Below are positions 11,283 to 21,690 of a stretch of 64,000 nt of DNA, one piece after another. Below the pieces are notes generated by a model, which was not told the DNA's origin, ran no database searches, and saw only the letters and a list, made by a program, of their open reading frames with translations. The stretch is from Mesostigma viride (taxonomy: Eukaryota > Streptophyta > Mesostigmatophyceae > Mesostigmatales > Mesostigmataceae): contig RPFO01000167.1 of the NCBI GenBank assembly GCA_009746045.1, positions 1,115,574-1,179,573 of the forward strand, in the 5' to 3' direction. A program made the position numbers and the translations under genes. Every line of letters begins with the position of its first letter. Position 1 is the stretch's first letter.

Positions 11283-13267
11283 ATCATTCAGATTCCACGA
11301 GCCACGAGCCACGAGCCACGAGGTAGCCATGGCTGAGGGCGGAGCTCATAACTTTCACGTTTGAGCACCGAATTTAGCCGTGAATATCACCACCGCTTCG
11401 TCTTTCTCCGGTCTTTCTCCGGGGTGCAACCGCGCCCACCTCCAGCACGCCATCCTCAACTCCCTTCTCATGCGCTCTGACGGCGAGATCTGGGCTCCAT
11501 CCATCTCCGCCCCCACACTCCGTTCCATCCTTAAGGAAGCCTTCCAGCAGCACGTCGTCCAGCAACCTCCCGGACTTAACGCCTCGCCATCTGCATCGCC
11601 TGACCCCAAGCGCACCCGCTCAGCCGACCAAACAGGAGGGTCTTCACGCCCCTCAGAACCGAGCTTTCGGCCCCGGCCTTTCAAGGTCGACGATTACGAC
11701 TGGGCCAACCCGTCTCCGACCGATGCTATGCGCTGCATCTTCTTCGGGGATTACGCTTCGCTTTACGACCTGTGCCACCATCTCCACTCCAACCGTCGCC
11801 TCCTCCTCCCGGACGGCCGCCGATGGCTCCCCCTCCCGCTGCCCGGAAACATCCCCCGCCCCGAACTCCAGCACGCCATCCTCAACTCCCTTCTCCAGCG
11901 CTCCGACGGCGAGATCTGGGCTGCAACCGTCACCGCCCCCACCCTTCGTTCCATCCTCGCGGAAGCCTTTCAGCAGCACGTGACCCCCCTTGCTGCCGAC
12001 ATTTCAGCAATCGGCGGCACGCTGACTGCTGAACTTCCTCACATTTCCACCGCCGCCGCCTCCACCTCCACCGCCGTTTCCGCCTTCATAGCCGACATCA
12101 AAGCCCAGCTCCTCGACCTCGACCAACGCCTTCAAGCCACCGCCACCGCCCTTGAGAGCTTGCATGACACCGCCGGCCTCACCGCCCAAGCGGTGCAGGA
12201 AATCGCTGCCCAGCCGGCACCTGCTGGCCCGGCCGGCGATGCTCCCTCCACCTGGGCGGACTTGCTTAAGCATCATACCACCTCCACCACCTCCACCATC
12301 GCGGCACAACTCAAGCAACAGGCCCTCGACCTTCGCGAGGCGGCCGAGCTCGACAAGCGCAGCCACAATGTCATCGTCAAGCACTTCGACCAGCCGGCAG
12401 GTGAGACCTCCACGAGTCTCCTTGAGGCAGTTAAGCGCGCCATTCTTGCCCCCATGTTACTCACTGGTGAGCTGGACATGTCGGCTGTCCGCCTCCCCCG
12501 CGCGCGGGGGAAGGCTGGCCCGGCACCCGTGCTCCTCACCTTTAAGTACATGACGGACAAGCTGGCGTTCCTTAAATGCCGCAAGAAGCTCTCGGAGACT
12601 CGCTTCACGCTGGACGACGACTTGACCCTGGCCCAGCAACAGCGGCGACGCGAGCTATGGCCGACCTACCTTCAGCTCCGGCAGCGTGCAGGGGGGAAGC
12701 CGGTATACTGGAGGGGGGCGGTCATCCTCGTTGACCACAAGCCCTGGCAGGCACTCCTGCCACCCCAGACTAGGGAATATACCAGTAGTGTAGATTAGAT
12801 AGGCTTAGCCTTTGCAAGTGGCCCACGCGCATGTGCGCCCATAATGGCCCCCATGGATGATGCTTTCAGTATTTAGCCGCGCCCAGCCTACAATGGGACC
12901 TCCCATGGATGATGCACTAAGAATTTAGCCATGCGATGCCAGGCTATGCAGGGAGTTACTCTCTGCTGAGATGCCATGTGTACACCAGCTATAGCCTAGC
13001 CACATACCCTCCACCCCATATGTCATGCAGGCCTTCTAGGCCCTCTCCTCAAGCCCCCTCTGGGTGCCTGTGCTTGTTAAGGAGGCATGAACCATCATGG
13101 CGGTGCAGGTGCACCTTGTGCACCCAGAGCAGGTGACAGTTGTACATCCTCCACCTGCAGGTTGTAGCCCTGATTGTATATTACAAACCCATAGATGCCC
13201 CTTTCTCAGGGCTATGTGTTACATATGCTCCCAACGGAGCTATGATTTTAATTAATTAATTAATTAA
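11283..13267 (+). mobile_element. ORF1-only non-LTR element 1 (HAL1-like)
   Basis: The 5' leader (CACGAGGTAGCCATGGCTGA and following, to about 11410) matches leaders at 21.8 and 26.8 kb. One long ORF and about 450 bp of 3' UTR follow, ending in CTCCCAACGGAG, GCTATGATT and (TTAA)n. There is no reverse-transcriptase frame between the ORF stop (12798) and the tail, so the unit carries ORF1 only. Mammalian HAL1 (half-L1) elements have this organisation. ATTCCA at both edges may be a short target duplication. Confidence 0.8.
11380..12798 (+). CDS. L1-type ORF1 protein (RNA-binding chaperone-like)
   Basis: An open frame of 472 codons with no ATG at its 5' edge, so the true start is unclear. The first part holds two copies of a roughly 40-residue block (LQHAILNSLL.RSDGEIWA, near residues 20 and 161), an internal duplication not seen in other copies. 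A helical, alanine-rich stretch (about 195-330) could form a coiled coil. The C-terminal 140 residues have the layout of L1 ORF1 proteins. An RRM-like start (SHNVIVKHF) is followed by PAPVLLTFKYMTDKLAFL, then a C-terminal domain (DDDLTLAQQQRRRELWPTYL, then KPVYWRGAVILVDHKPW). In L1 such proteins bind the element RNA and act as nucleic-acid chaperones. It looks intact from about residue 15 on. Confidence 0.75.
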   Translation: MNITTASSFSGLSPGCNRAHLQHAILNSLLMRSDGEIWAPSISAPTLRSILKEAFQQHVVQQPPGLNASPSASPDPKRTRSADQTGGSSRPSEPSFRPRPFKVDDYDWANPSPTDAMRCIFFGDYASLYDLCHHLHSNRRLLLPDGRRWLPLPLPGNIPRPELQHAILNSLLQRSDGEIWAATVTAPTLRSILAEAFQQHVTPLAADISAIGGTLTAELPHISTAAASTSTAVSAFIADIKAQLLDLDQRLQATATALESLHDTAGLTAQAVQEIAAQPAPAGPAGDAPSTWADLLKHHTTSTTSTIAAQLKQQALDLREAAELDKRSHNVIVKHFDQPAGETSTSLLEAVKRAILAPMLLTGELDMSAVRLPRARGKAGPAPVLLTFKYMTDKLAFLKCRKKLSETRFTLDDDLTLAQQQRRRELWPTYLQLRQRAGGKPVYWRGAVILVDHKPWQALLPPQTREYTSSVD

Positions 13268-13568
13268 TTCCAGCAGCACGTGACCCCCCTTGCTGCCGAC
13301 GTCGCAGCACTGGGCGGCACGCTGGCTGCTGAACTTCCTCACATTTCCACCACCGCCGCCTCCACCTCCACTGCCCTTTCCGCCTCCACTGCCGACATCA
13401 AAGCCCAGCTCCTCGACCTCGACCAACGCCTTCAAGCCGCCGCCACCGCCCTTGAGAGCTTGCTGACACCGCCGGCCTCACCGCCCAGGCGGTGAAGGAC
13501 ATCGCCGCCCAGCCGGCACCTGCTGGCCCGGCCGGTGATGCTCCCTCCACCTGGGCGGACTTGCTTAA

Positions 13569-14912
13569 CCCATAGTCCGTAAATGTTATGTTATAACATA
13601 ACATTTGACTCCCCGCCAAAAACGGCGCCGCGCCAGTGGCGCCGCGCCACTTCTGGCGGATGCCACGTGTCCGGTGGGTCCGGGGACACTTAGGGACGAA
13701 GGTGATGTACAGGTTTGGGTGTTATATTCGCCATAGCCTGGTAATTACAACGTGTATTGAGAAAGTATCACGTGACTTTGGCGGGAAATTTTCACTCGCG
13801 CGCGCGCGTAACTAGATATGGCTGCTAGTGTGCCGTTATCAAGGAAATTTTGCGTCTCGCGGCTTGTAACGGTTCAGAATGTTGCTCAGAATGATGATGC
13901 GTGATTTTCGTAGGTCAGGGGTGGCCAGATGTATAGCATTGGTAAAATACAGGTAGGAAATTACTGCTTTCTTGGTCGTCAGTACCAGATGAGTAATGGC
14001 ATGTTATATTTTGATTTTCTTCTTATGGCCCGGCAGTCTGCGCCAGCCCGAGCACCCAGTTTTGATACGGGACATCCGCAGCAGCGTCCCTGTGAATTCG
14101 GATGCGTTTATAGGTCATCTTTGCTCAGAACATCAACCTGGTAACCATGGCGGATGCATTCATTATGCGGCTATGGCGGCCTATGCCTGGAAAGCATTAG
14201 CCAGTGTGAGATATGAGGGTCCCGGCCAGCAGAAGCCGGAAAGGTCGTGATCAAGCCAGGTACGGCAACGTGTTTGCATGTTGTTTGCCGCGGAATACGC
14301 CTGCCATGCATTATAGTTGACGAGTTTATTGGTGCAGCATTTAGCAAGCTTCCATGCCTGCTGTAAAGAGTGGTATCAGCCCTGTGAGTGCTCAGTTTAT
14401 GGCATTTCCTTACAGTATACCACCCCGTTAGTTCAGGTAGGCAACCCGTTTGCATTCCAGCACTTTTGCCAGTCTTTTGTAGCTTGTTATAATGCATTGC
14501 TGTGTTGCATGTCATAGATGGCTGTCTACGCGCGCGTAACCCACACATGTATATGAGCGTGGTGCCATGTGCAAAACTCAATTCTGAGTGGCCCCCCCTG
14601 GTATGGGGATGCCTGAACTACCTAATAAAATTATCCAACCTTGACATTGGTGTTTACAACCCTCCCCTGAAAAAAAGGGGGGGGGTCCATGGTGTGATGC
14701 ATGAAAATGTTCGTCTTTTGTCCAACTTTGACTGAGAATATCATGCAACCCACTTACGGGACTCAAGATATTATTGCATATTCTGAAAGCCCTTGAAGTG
14801 TAGATATTCCTAGCACCTTGGTTGAGGGTATTTGGAGTAGCGGTCAGGGAGTTATGATTTTTTTCATTTTCAGGGGTATTTGTTTGCAAAAAATGGCAAT
14901 ACGGACTATGGG
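13569..14912 (+). mobile_element. TTAA-target TIR element, family P1, copy a (piggyBac-like, non-autonomous)
   Basis: Terminal inverted repeats CCCATAGTCCGTA and TACGGACTATGGG are flanked on both sides by TTAA (13565-13568 and 14913-14916). The empty site in ORF1 element 1 (12268-12275) has a single TTAA. TTAA duplication with TIRs beginning CCC is the hallmark of piggyBac transposons. No transposase was recognised in its 1,344 bp, so it is taken as non-autonomous. Confidence 0.88.
13996..14250 (+). CDS. 84-codon ORF conserved in both P1 copies, function unknown
   Basis: It runs from an ATG to a TGA within P1 copy a. The same 84-codon frame exists in copy b (24687-24941, minus strand). The proteins differ at 8 positions and by my hand count only 2 of the nucleotide changes are silent, so conservation of the frame does not by itself show selection. 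Motifs such as FIGHLC.EHQPGNH and HYAAMAAYAWKALASV are not ones I recognise. It could be an exon remnant of the parent transposase or a chance frame. Confidence 0.35.
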   Translation: MACYILIFFLWPGSLRQPEHPVLIRDIRSSVPVNSDAFIGHLCSEHQPGNHGGCIHYAAMAAYAWKALASVRYEGPGQQKPERS

Positions 14913-15608
14913 TTAAGCATCACACCACCTCCACCACCTCCACCATCGCGACACAACTCAAGCAACAAGCCCTCGACCTTCGCGAGGAGGCCGACATCAC
15001 CAAGCGCAGCCACAATGTCATCGTCAAGCACTTCGACCAGCCGGCAGGTGAGACCTCCACGAGCCTTCTCACGGCATTCAAGCGCGACATTTTTGCCCCC
15101 ATGCAACTCACTCAGTGGTGAGCTGCGGATGTCGGCTGTCCGCCTCCCCCGCGCGCGGGGGAAGGCTGGCCCGGCACCCGTGCTCCTCACCTTTAAGTAC
15201 ATGGCGGACAAGCTGGCGTTCCTCAAATGCCGCAAGAAGCTCTCGGAGACTCGCTTCAGGCTGGACGACGACTTGACCCTGGCCCAGCAACAGCGGCGAA
15301 GCGAGCTATGGCCGACCTACCTTCAGCTCCGGCAGAGCGCAGGGGGGAAGCCGGTATACTGGAGGGGGGCGGTCATCCACGTCGACCACAAGCCCTGGCA
15401 GGCACTCCTGCCACCTCAGACTAGAGAATATATATCAGTACAGTAGTGTAGATTACCGTAGTGGTCAAGATCACTTTGCGACAAACCTACTTTGCGACCC
15501 CAAAACAGGGTGAAATTTATAGTTTGCGACCCAAAATGAAGGCAAAGTTTTAGGTTTGCGAGCCCATCGACTTGTTTATGGTCAGACTGTGGCTGGTACC
15601 CAGCTTAA

Positions 15609-17701
15609 CCCTTGGATCGTGCTGTCCCCTATTTATAGTGGCCAGTTCAACTCGCCCCTACGAATAGGGGACAGATGGGAAGCGGCGCGGCGCGAATGCC
15701 AGTAGACATTTCCGTGATATTTTTAGGTCTGCTGCTACTGTACTGTAGAGCTAGATGTGTTCTACGCCCTGATACCGGACATCACTATGTTCAGACCAGG
15801 TTTACAGGGACTAATTCAGGGCCAAAGTACAGGGGGTACCCAGGTCCACCGGGACGAAAGTGAATGTAAAATAATTACGTACATGCAAATTCGAGGCTAT
15901 GGCGGTGCAGAAAACTGATTGGTGTAGGAGCATCGATGCATGGATTCGTTTCAAATTTTGTAGGCATGACTTATACGTTATAAAGATGCTATAGCCGCAG
16001 TCGCGCAACAACTACGGCTTCGCGCAATCATCTTGGACTGGGTTTTACTGCGTCAATGCGCGTTTATTGTGACGGGAGTGACGATGAAGCTAGCACTTGT
16101 TATAAGCGGCTTTGTCACTGAATATTACTCATCGAGTACATTTCTTACGATGTATTTCGAATATTTCATTAGTGTCGTGGGCCAGGAAAGTCTCAACGCA
16201 TCGGTCCTGTCGTCAGCTTGCTAGCTGTCCGTTAGCCTTATTTTTGCGGTTTTGACCTGGCGCAGTTTAGTGTCCCTGCGGTTACCGTCGACAAGGTTAA
16301 GTCGTCCTATCATTCGGTAAGTAATCTAGGACTCATTGTCGAAGGTTTGGGATGTCAAAGTCGCTTCTTTACCACTTTTCTGTAATGGTTTGTGGTAGTG
16401 GTTGCGCACAACCATTACGGTCAGATTTTTATCCGTTTTGTTCATGATTGGCTGCGTCTGTACCAAATATACTATAATAAGGAATTTTGTTACATGAAAA
16501 TAAGTTCTAAATGGTATCAAGATGGTTTGCACAGCCTAAATTACTCAGAAAGATGGTGTCCTGGCCAGTTTTTTGTTAGCCTTTTGGCTTTGTTTGTAAT
16601 GCAGTTGTGCAGCCACCCCATCTGTCTTCATGTAACACCTGTGGAGTCCCCAGTGCCTTGCTTGCATACAAAAGAAGGTCAATGCAGTGTCTGTGTGTGT
16701 TTTCACCTTAGGCAAGCATATGGAGGTCATTTCTTATGTTGTGGATGCATGGGTTACGTAGCCCCTTGCACACCCTTGCTATGCATGCATTTGGGCCTTG
16801 GCACAGTATACCTGCTAGTAGACATTGGTAGCCACCACATGGTGGTGTTTTCTTTACAACATCATGAAGTATATAGTTCAAGCTGCGTGTTAGTGATCAT
16901 TTTGAGCATTACCCTGCAAGTAACAAGCACCATGTTCACACCTACCGTTGTAATGCCTCTTAGTGCCGAGTTGTCGCCCCATAGCCAGTTAGCAGCCAAT
17001 ATGATGAAGCCCAGCATATGAGGAGCTACAGTAGCATTGCCAATGATGTAGGCTTACTTTACCTCATTTAGTCTAGCATTGGCATGTTAGAAAAACTGTG
17101 CATGTGGTAGGTTTGTGTGGTGGGAAGCCTTTGGCCTTCCCATGCCATGATACGCACGAATGTGACTGTGCATTGGCATGGCTACCTATGTTTAATTGCT
17201 GTTATGGATGTTCTGCAGGCTGAAATTGATTATATAATGCATGTTTGATCATCAATGATGTTTTTTGTTGCTATGGGATAAGAATTCTGAGTTGTAATGT
17301 CACCAGCCAAACTGGACCCTATTTGTAGTGGCCAGTTATTTTTAGATAGTGCAGCTGGGTCCCTGGGACAACCCATGATGTCAGTGTTCAGAAGCCATGC
17401 CTGGCTACCCAAGCAACTGCCTGAAAAATATTGGGAGCAACGGAATTGTTTTCAGGTGTAATAATGCAGAATACATGTGTTTTTTTTCGCACTCGCGCAC
17501 CCCCCTGAGGGTGGTGCTATATTTAGCACCCATAGGACATTGCAACATGACCAATGACATGACCCCCATTTAAATCAATATATGTGTGGGCTTTGGTCCA
17601 AGTATGGACAGTAAAATTGTTTTTAGGTTGGTTTGTGGGCATTATCTTACAAAGTGCAACTGGCCCCTATTTGTAGTGGCGAGTTGGACACGATCCAAGG
17701 G
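15609..17701 (+). mobile_element. TTAA-target TIR element, family P2, nested in M1
   Basis: TIRs CCCTTGGATCGTG and CACGATCCAAGGG are flanked by TTAA at 15605-15608 and 17702-17705. Both ends carry a subterminal CCCCTATTT.TAGTGG motif. An open frame (about 16392-17021) includes a cysteine-rich segment (QCSVC, FLCCGC, PLLC) near 16680-16790. This is loosely like the C-terminal cysteine-rich domain of piggyBac transposases, with no convincing catalytic part. It is probably a decayed piggyBac-like element of 2,093 bp. Confidence 0.75.
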
Positions 17702-17849
17702 TTAATGAATGATTAGGTACTCGCCTACCCAAGAGTTTTGACAGTCATCATGCACTGATTAGGGCCCATGTACTTCATGCGGACCTGTCTACTTGCATGG
17801 GGCCGTGCGGCACGGCGCAGGCGCGACGCGGTAACATTTGAACTTTGCG

Positions 17850-17910
17850 ACCCAAAATTAATTAATTAATTAATTAGACTCGTGCTCCCGTTGGGGAGTC
17901 ACGGAGCATT
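17850..17910 (-). mobile_element. retroelement tail, type 2, reversed (tail-only insert)
   Basis: Read on the minus strand: GGGTTAATGCTCCGTGACTC, then CCCAACGGGAGCACGAGT, then (AATT)n. This is the 3' end of the type 2 ORF1/LINE families seen at 21.65 and 58.4 kb. Almost nothing upstream of the tail is present. It sits in the right arm of M1. Confidence 0.7.
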
Positions 17911-18433
17911 AACCCAAAATGAAGCCCATGAAAAGTAGTTTGCGAGGTCGATTCGCAAAGTAGTTTGTCGCAAAGTGATCTTGACCACTACGGTAGTCAG
18001 GCTTAGCCTAGCATGTGGCCCACGCGCATGTGCGCCGGCCATAATAATGGCCCCCATGGATGATGCCTTCAGAATTTAGCCACGCCATGCCTATAACGGG
18101 ACCCCCATGGATGTTGCACTAAGAATTTAGCCATGCTATGCCTAATAATGCAGAGAGATGCTCTCTGTCGAGAAGCCATGCCCTAGCTCTTGTATAGCCT
18201 GATGATGATCTTCCCCACCTATGTCGGGCTCCCCTTTGCTGGGAGTTGCCCGAGACTCTGGGTGGTGCAGGTGCCCTAGTGCACCTACTAGAGCATTGAA
18301 GTGTTGTTTACATTCCCACCCTTGCAGGAAGTAGCTTAGAATGTATTATAGGCCATATGCCCCTTCGCAAGGGCATATATGTGCTACAGATACTACCAAC
18401 GGAGTTATGTTCCTAAGTAATTAATTAATTAAA

Positions 18434-18690
18434 TAATCAGCTGGTAGGGGGCCCATAATAGGCGCATGTACAAGGCCACGGCTAGGCCTTACTATTCTAC
18501 ACTATACTACTGCTGTATCCCCCTAAGCTGGGCTGTCTGGAGGTGCTGGGGCCGCGGGGGTCGCGTGCCAGGGCTTGCGGCCGACGTAGATGGCCGCCCC
18601 CTTCCAGCCAGTACATCGGCTTCCCCGCCACGGTCTGCCGGAGCTGGAGGTAGCTAGGTCGGCCATAGCTCCCATGTGCCAATGAGGTAC
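18434..18690 (-). mobile_element. ORF1 element fragment, reversed (C-terminal coding part)
   Basis: On the minus strand it encodes the ORF1 C-terminal domain (LATSSSGRP region and KGAAIYVGRKPWHATP) and the stop region, directly abutting the plus-strand tail of ORF1 element 2. It is about 257 bp and truncated at both ends. Confidence 0.75.
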
Positions 18691-18808
18691 TGAGCAAACA
18701 TGCAAAAAATTCACGTTGCTGGTTGCAGCATATTTGGTGGCTGGATCGATGGAGAGTCACTGGAAGGCCTAAAAATCTGCAATGTGTATTCGCACCGCCC
18801 ATTGCATG

Positions 18809-19135
18809 CCGTGATAGACTGGGCATGGACATGAGCTACCCTAGACGTGACGGGCTCACACCCGGGCAGCCTCCTGGTTTGTCTGTAATATGGAGGCAGA
18901 TGGTACGCAAGGATAGATGGCAAGTAGTGATGAAGGAGACCACCCCCAAGTCTGTGGGGGCTTCACGCGTGACTGCGCATGCTTCAGCATAATATCATAG
19001 CGTCGATTCGGGCCGTGGTGCCCACAACCCTGTAACTAGGACCTAGATAGCTTACATCATCCATTCCATCCCATGTTCCCCTCCCACTGAGGACTTATGC
19101 TCACGTGACGCAGTCACGTGTCTATTAATTAATTA
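18809..19135 (+). mobile_element. LINE family A, 5'-truncated copy A4
   Basis: It covers the last part of ORF2 (GVSVIWRQMVRKDRWQVVMK-like frame) plus 3' UTR, ending in the CACGTGAC-GCA-GTCACGTG hairpin and (TTAA)n. The 8-bp duplication ATTGCATG flanks it (18801-18808 and 19136-19143), so the boundaries are exact and the 5' truncation is original. Confidence 0.85.
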
Positions 19136-19143
19136 ATTGCATG

Positions 19144-19495
19144 GAGCCGCACAGTCATGCAGAGGCAAATAAACATATAGGGGATTTCTACCGCAGCTAT
19201 AGTGATCAAATCATGCACTTAGCGATGAACGAATACTTTATTTGGCGAATCGACCTCGCAAATTGTTATTTATGGGCGCTTTATTCCGGCTTGCAAACTC
19301 TAGTTGAATGTTACCTTACAACAGGCCGACTAGTCTTTGTACTAGTTTGAGTAGTTTCATTGGATAAGACTGACTAGAAGGTGCCGCGCGTCGCAATTAC
19401 CATGTGGAAATAGCTTTGCCTCGCAAACATAAGCCTTCACCTTGTTTGGGCCGGGGTCGCAAAATAGTTTGTCACAAAGTGATTTTGACCACTAT
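19144..19495 (+). mobile_element. right end of a second M1 TA element
   Basis: The segment ends GTCACAAAGTGATTTTGACC ACTATA, a diverged match to the M1 right end. It also shares GCGAATCGACCTCGCAAA with the M1 right arm. The left end was not found; LINE copy A4 is inserted at its left side. Confidence 0.6.
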
Positions 19496-19559
19496 ACTAT
19501 ACAGTAGTTTACTATATGCTGCTTGCCTCGATGATCTAGGGGACACAATATAGGAAATT

Positions 19560-21690
19560 GCAACGGTGCTTAGCTTTGAAGGGGGTTGTGGGTTAACCCT
19601 AGGTATCAAGGAGACAACCTACCAACCGATGGAGCCGACGAGTAGTAAGAAATGGCTGACGGCGATCGGGCCGGCCGCGGAGTTCAGATCTTCTGCGTCT
19701 GAGACCCAAATTCCGCCAGATCACTTGCATGCATCGCGACGCGCCTTTTCAAGACGCACTCGCCAGTATAATCGGTTACGGCTGAAACGCAGTATCGAAA
19801 AAGTTACGCACTTAGCAAGCAGCTATGACGACTCCGAAAGCCAAACGAGGGGCTGGAAAAGGAGCTGGAAAAGCTTCCCAGCGCCCAGCCCAACCCTCTC
19901 GCCCTTGCCCTTGTCCAGCCGCCTGGCTCACCCGCCAAACCATCGCCACTGAGCGCCTCGCCTGAGCCCTAGTTGGAAGAATTAACCCTGTCACAATCGC
20001 AAATGGAGCCAATTCTTGCCCGGCTCCACATCCTTCTCATTCCTCGAGGGGCACTGAAGGGTTGTCGCCACAGGAATGCGTCCAGGTCCTCCAGTTCCTC
20101 GAACAGCTAGGAACGGAATGAGCTCTTTGTGCCCCAGAAGGGGGGGGCGGCTATCGACTCCAGAGACAGGTCCTGGCTCTACGCTTTTGACGCACCACGC
20201 CAACGCCTGTTCATCTTGACCAGACAATACTGGTCAGCGCGGCCTAGGCGACATCGCCAAAGCGCTCAGCACCCCAGCCCCCACGCAGCCGGCAGCCACC
20301 GGCTCCCTCCCTTTGCAAGGATGACATCCGAGCAGTGCTGGAGGAGCACGTGACCTGGCCGGCGCTGGCCGAGAAGATGACATCGCTGAACACCACGCTC
20401 AACACGGTGGAGGCCCGGGTCTCCAATGTGTTCATGTGGAAACCAGGGTCGTCCACAAGCTCCAACCTCAGACTTCACGCGCTACACACCGCGGGCCGCG
20501 CAGGCATCTGAGACGCACACTGCACTTGTCTCTCGCCTTAACCAGGTGGAGGGCAAGTGCGGCGTGCTCATGAAGAAGCTTGAAGCCATCACCGCCCACA
20601 CCGAGGCCCTGGCCGCACAGGTCCCAAAGATAGCGGAGCAGACGTGGCACCATCGCATCCCAGCCACCCCGGCAGGATGCTGGCGACCTCCCGCCGCTCT
20701 CCTACGCGGACCTGCTGCGGTCAGCGACCGCCTAAACCACTGACGCCATCGCCACGAAACTCCGTGTCCAGGAGCTGGAGGACCACCGCCAGGCCAAACA
20801 ACAGGACTCAGGCCACCGATCACGCCCGCCGCGAGTGCCGAGTGGTGCTGCGTCGTTTCCCCCACGGAAGCCAGGTGAGACGTCAACCACCCTTGCCGAC
20901 GAGATCAAGAACCAGCTCCTTACCCTCATGGGCCTGGTAGGTGAGGTAGAACTGTGCGGGTGCCACCGCCTTCCCCACTCCCCGGGGACAAGGCGGCTCC
21001 CCCACCAGTCCTGCTCACCTTCCCCTCCCCTGAGGACAAGCAGCGGTTCCTCTCTCGTCGCAAGCGGTTGCACGACCTCACCTGGACGCTGGACGACGAT
21101 CGACCTGACCCCCGCTCAGCAGCAGCAGCAGCGACGCGGTCTGTGGCCAGAATACCTCCGCCACAAGCAGGTCGACCCCCAGAAGCCCAAGGTGTACTGG
21201 AGGGGCGGGGACCTGATGATCAACCACAAGATATGTGGTCGCCCCCTGTGGGCTAGAATAGCCCTAGCTTGAATCATTCAGTAGTCACTGCCGCCATGGC
21301 AGCCTGATGCCTAGAACGTTTGCCTAGCCGAGCCACCATATCTAGTCACGTGCCCCACTAACGCACGGCTGGTACACAACCAGCCATAGCCTTAGCTTAG
21401 CCTTTGCATGTACAGCCAATGCTACGTCCTGGACTCCTGGCTATGATCAGATTACTTGCCCACACTCCTCGTTATGATATGCTCACATGGGCCTTATTGC
21501 ACCCACAGACCTTGCCGGATCGTCCGTCTATCGTGTCCGATTGCTGCTGTGGCATGCCTCTGGCATGACGGAGAAAGGGGTACGTCTCTGCCTTTTCTTC
21601 CTGTTGTGCACACACAGGGATTAATTAAGCACTCAGGTGCTCCGTGACTCCCCAACGGGAGCACGTGTTTAAAATTAAGGAGACAACCAA
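19560..21690 (+). mobile_element. ORF1-only element 3 (diverged, type 2 tail)
   Basis: Broken frames still show the ORF1 layout. A Ser/Pro-rich N-terminal part comes first, then coiled-coil-like heptads (QVEGKCGVLMKKLEAITAHT, near 20550), then an RRM/C-terminal region (PPPVLLTFPSPEDKQRFLSR, near 20995, then a DDD run and a YWRG segment near 21190). Frames change at least three times, so it is a pseudogene. The 3' end is ACTCCCCAACGGGAGCACGT followed by an AT-rich tail (21645-21680). It therefore belongs to a different ORF1 subfamily from elements 1, 2, 4 and 5. Confidence 0.65.

Larger units (their letters stand above)
15456..17993 (+). mobile_element. TA-target TIR element, family M1 (composite)
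   Basis: The inverted ends share at least 31 bp, beginning CCGTAGTGGTCAAGATCACT, and are flanked by TA on both sides. The empty site is visible in ORF1 element 1, just after its stop codon. TA duplication fits the Tc1/mariner group, but no DDE transposase was recognised. Most of the interior (15609-17701) is a second transposon (P2), and a retroelement tail lies near 17860. The native part is therefore only about 0.4 kb and looks like a MITE. Confidence 0.85.
13268..18432 (+). mobile_element. ORF1-only element 2, 5'-truncated and split by two DNA transposons
   Basis: The coding part starts in mid-ORF (CAGCAGCACGTGACC), continues to 13568, resumes at 14913 and runs to the stop just before 15450. 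The 3' UTR resumes at 17994 and ends in CAACGGAGTTATGTTCC and (TTAA)n at 18432. Without the inserts the element is about 1.28 kb. The interruptions are a 1,344-bp TTAA-target element and a 2,538-bp TA-target element. Comparison with element 1 gives the empty sites exactly. One frame break lies near 13463 in the first coding part. Confidence 0.85.

Noticed and set aside
13996-14250. The P1 84-codon frame as evidence of a selected protein
   Set aside because: By hand count most differences between the two copies change the protein, so conservation is explained by recent common descent.
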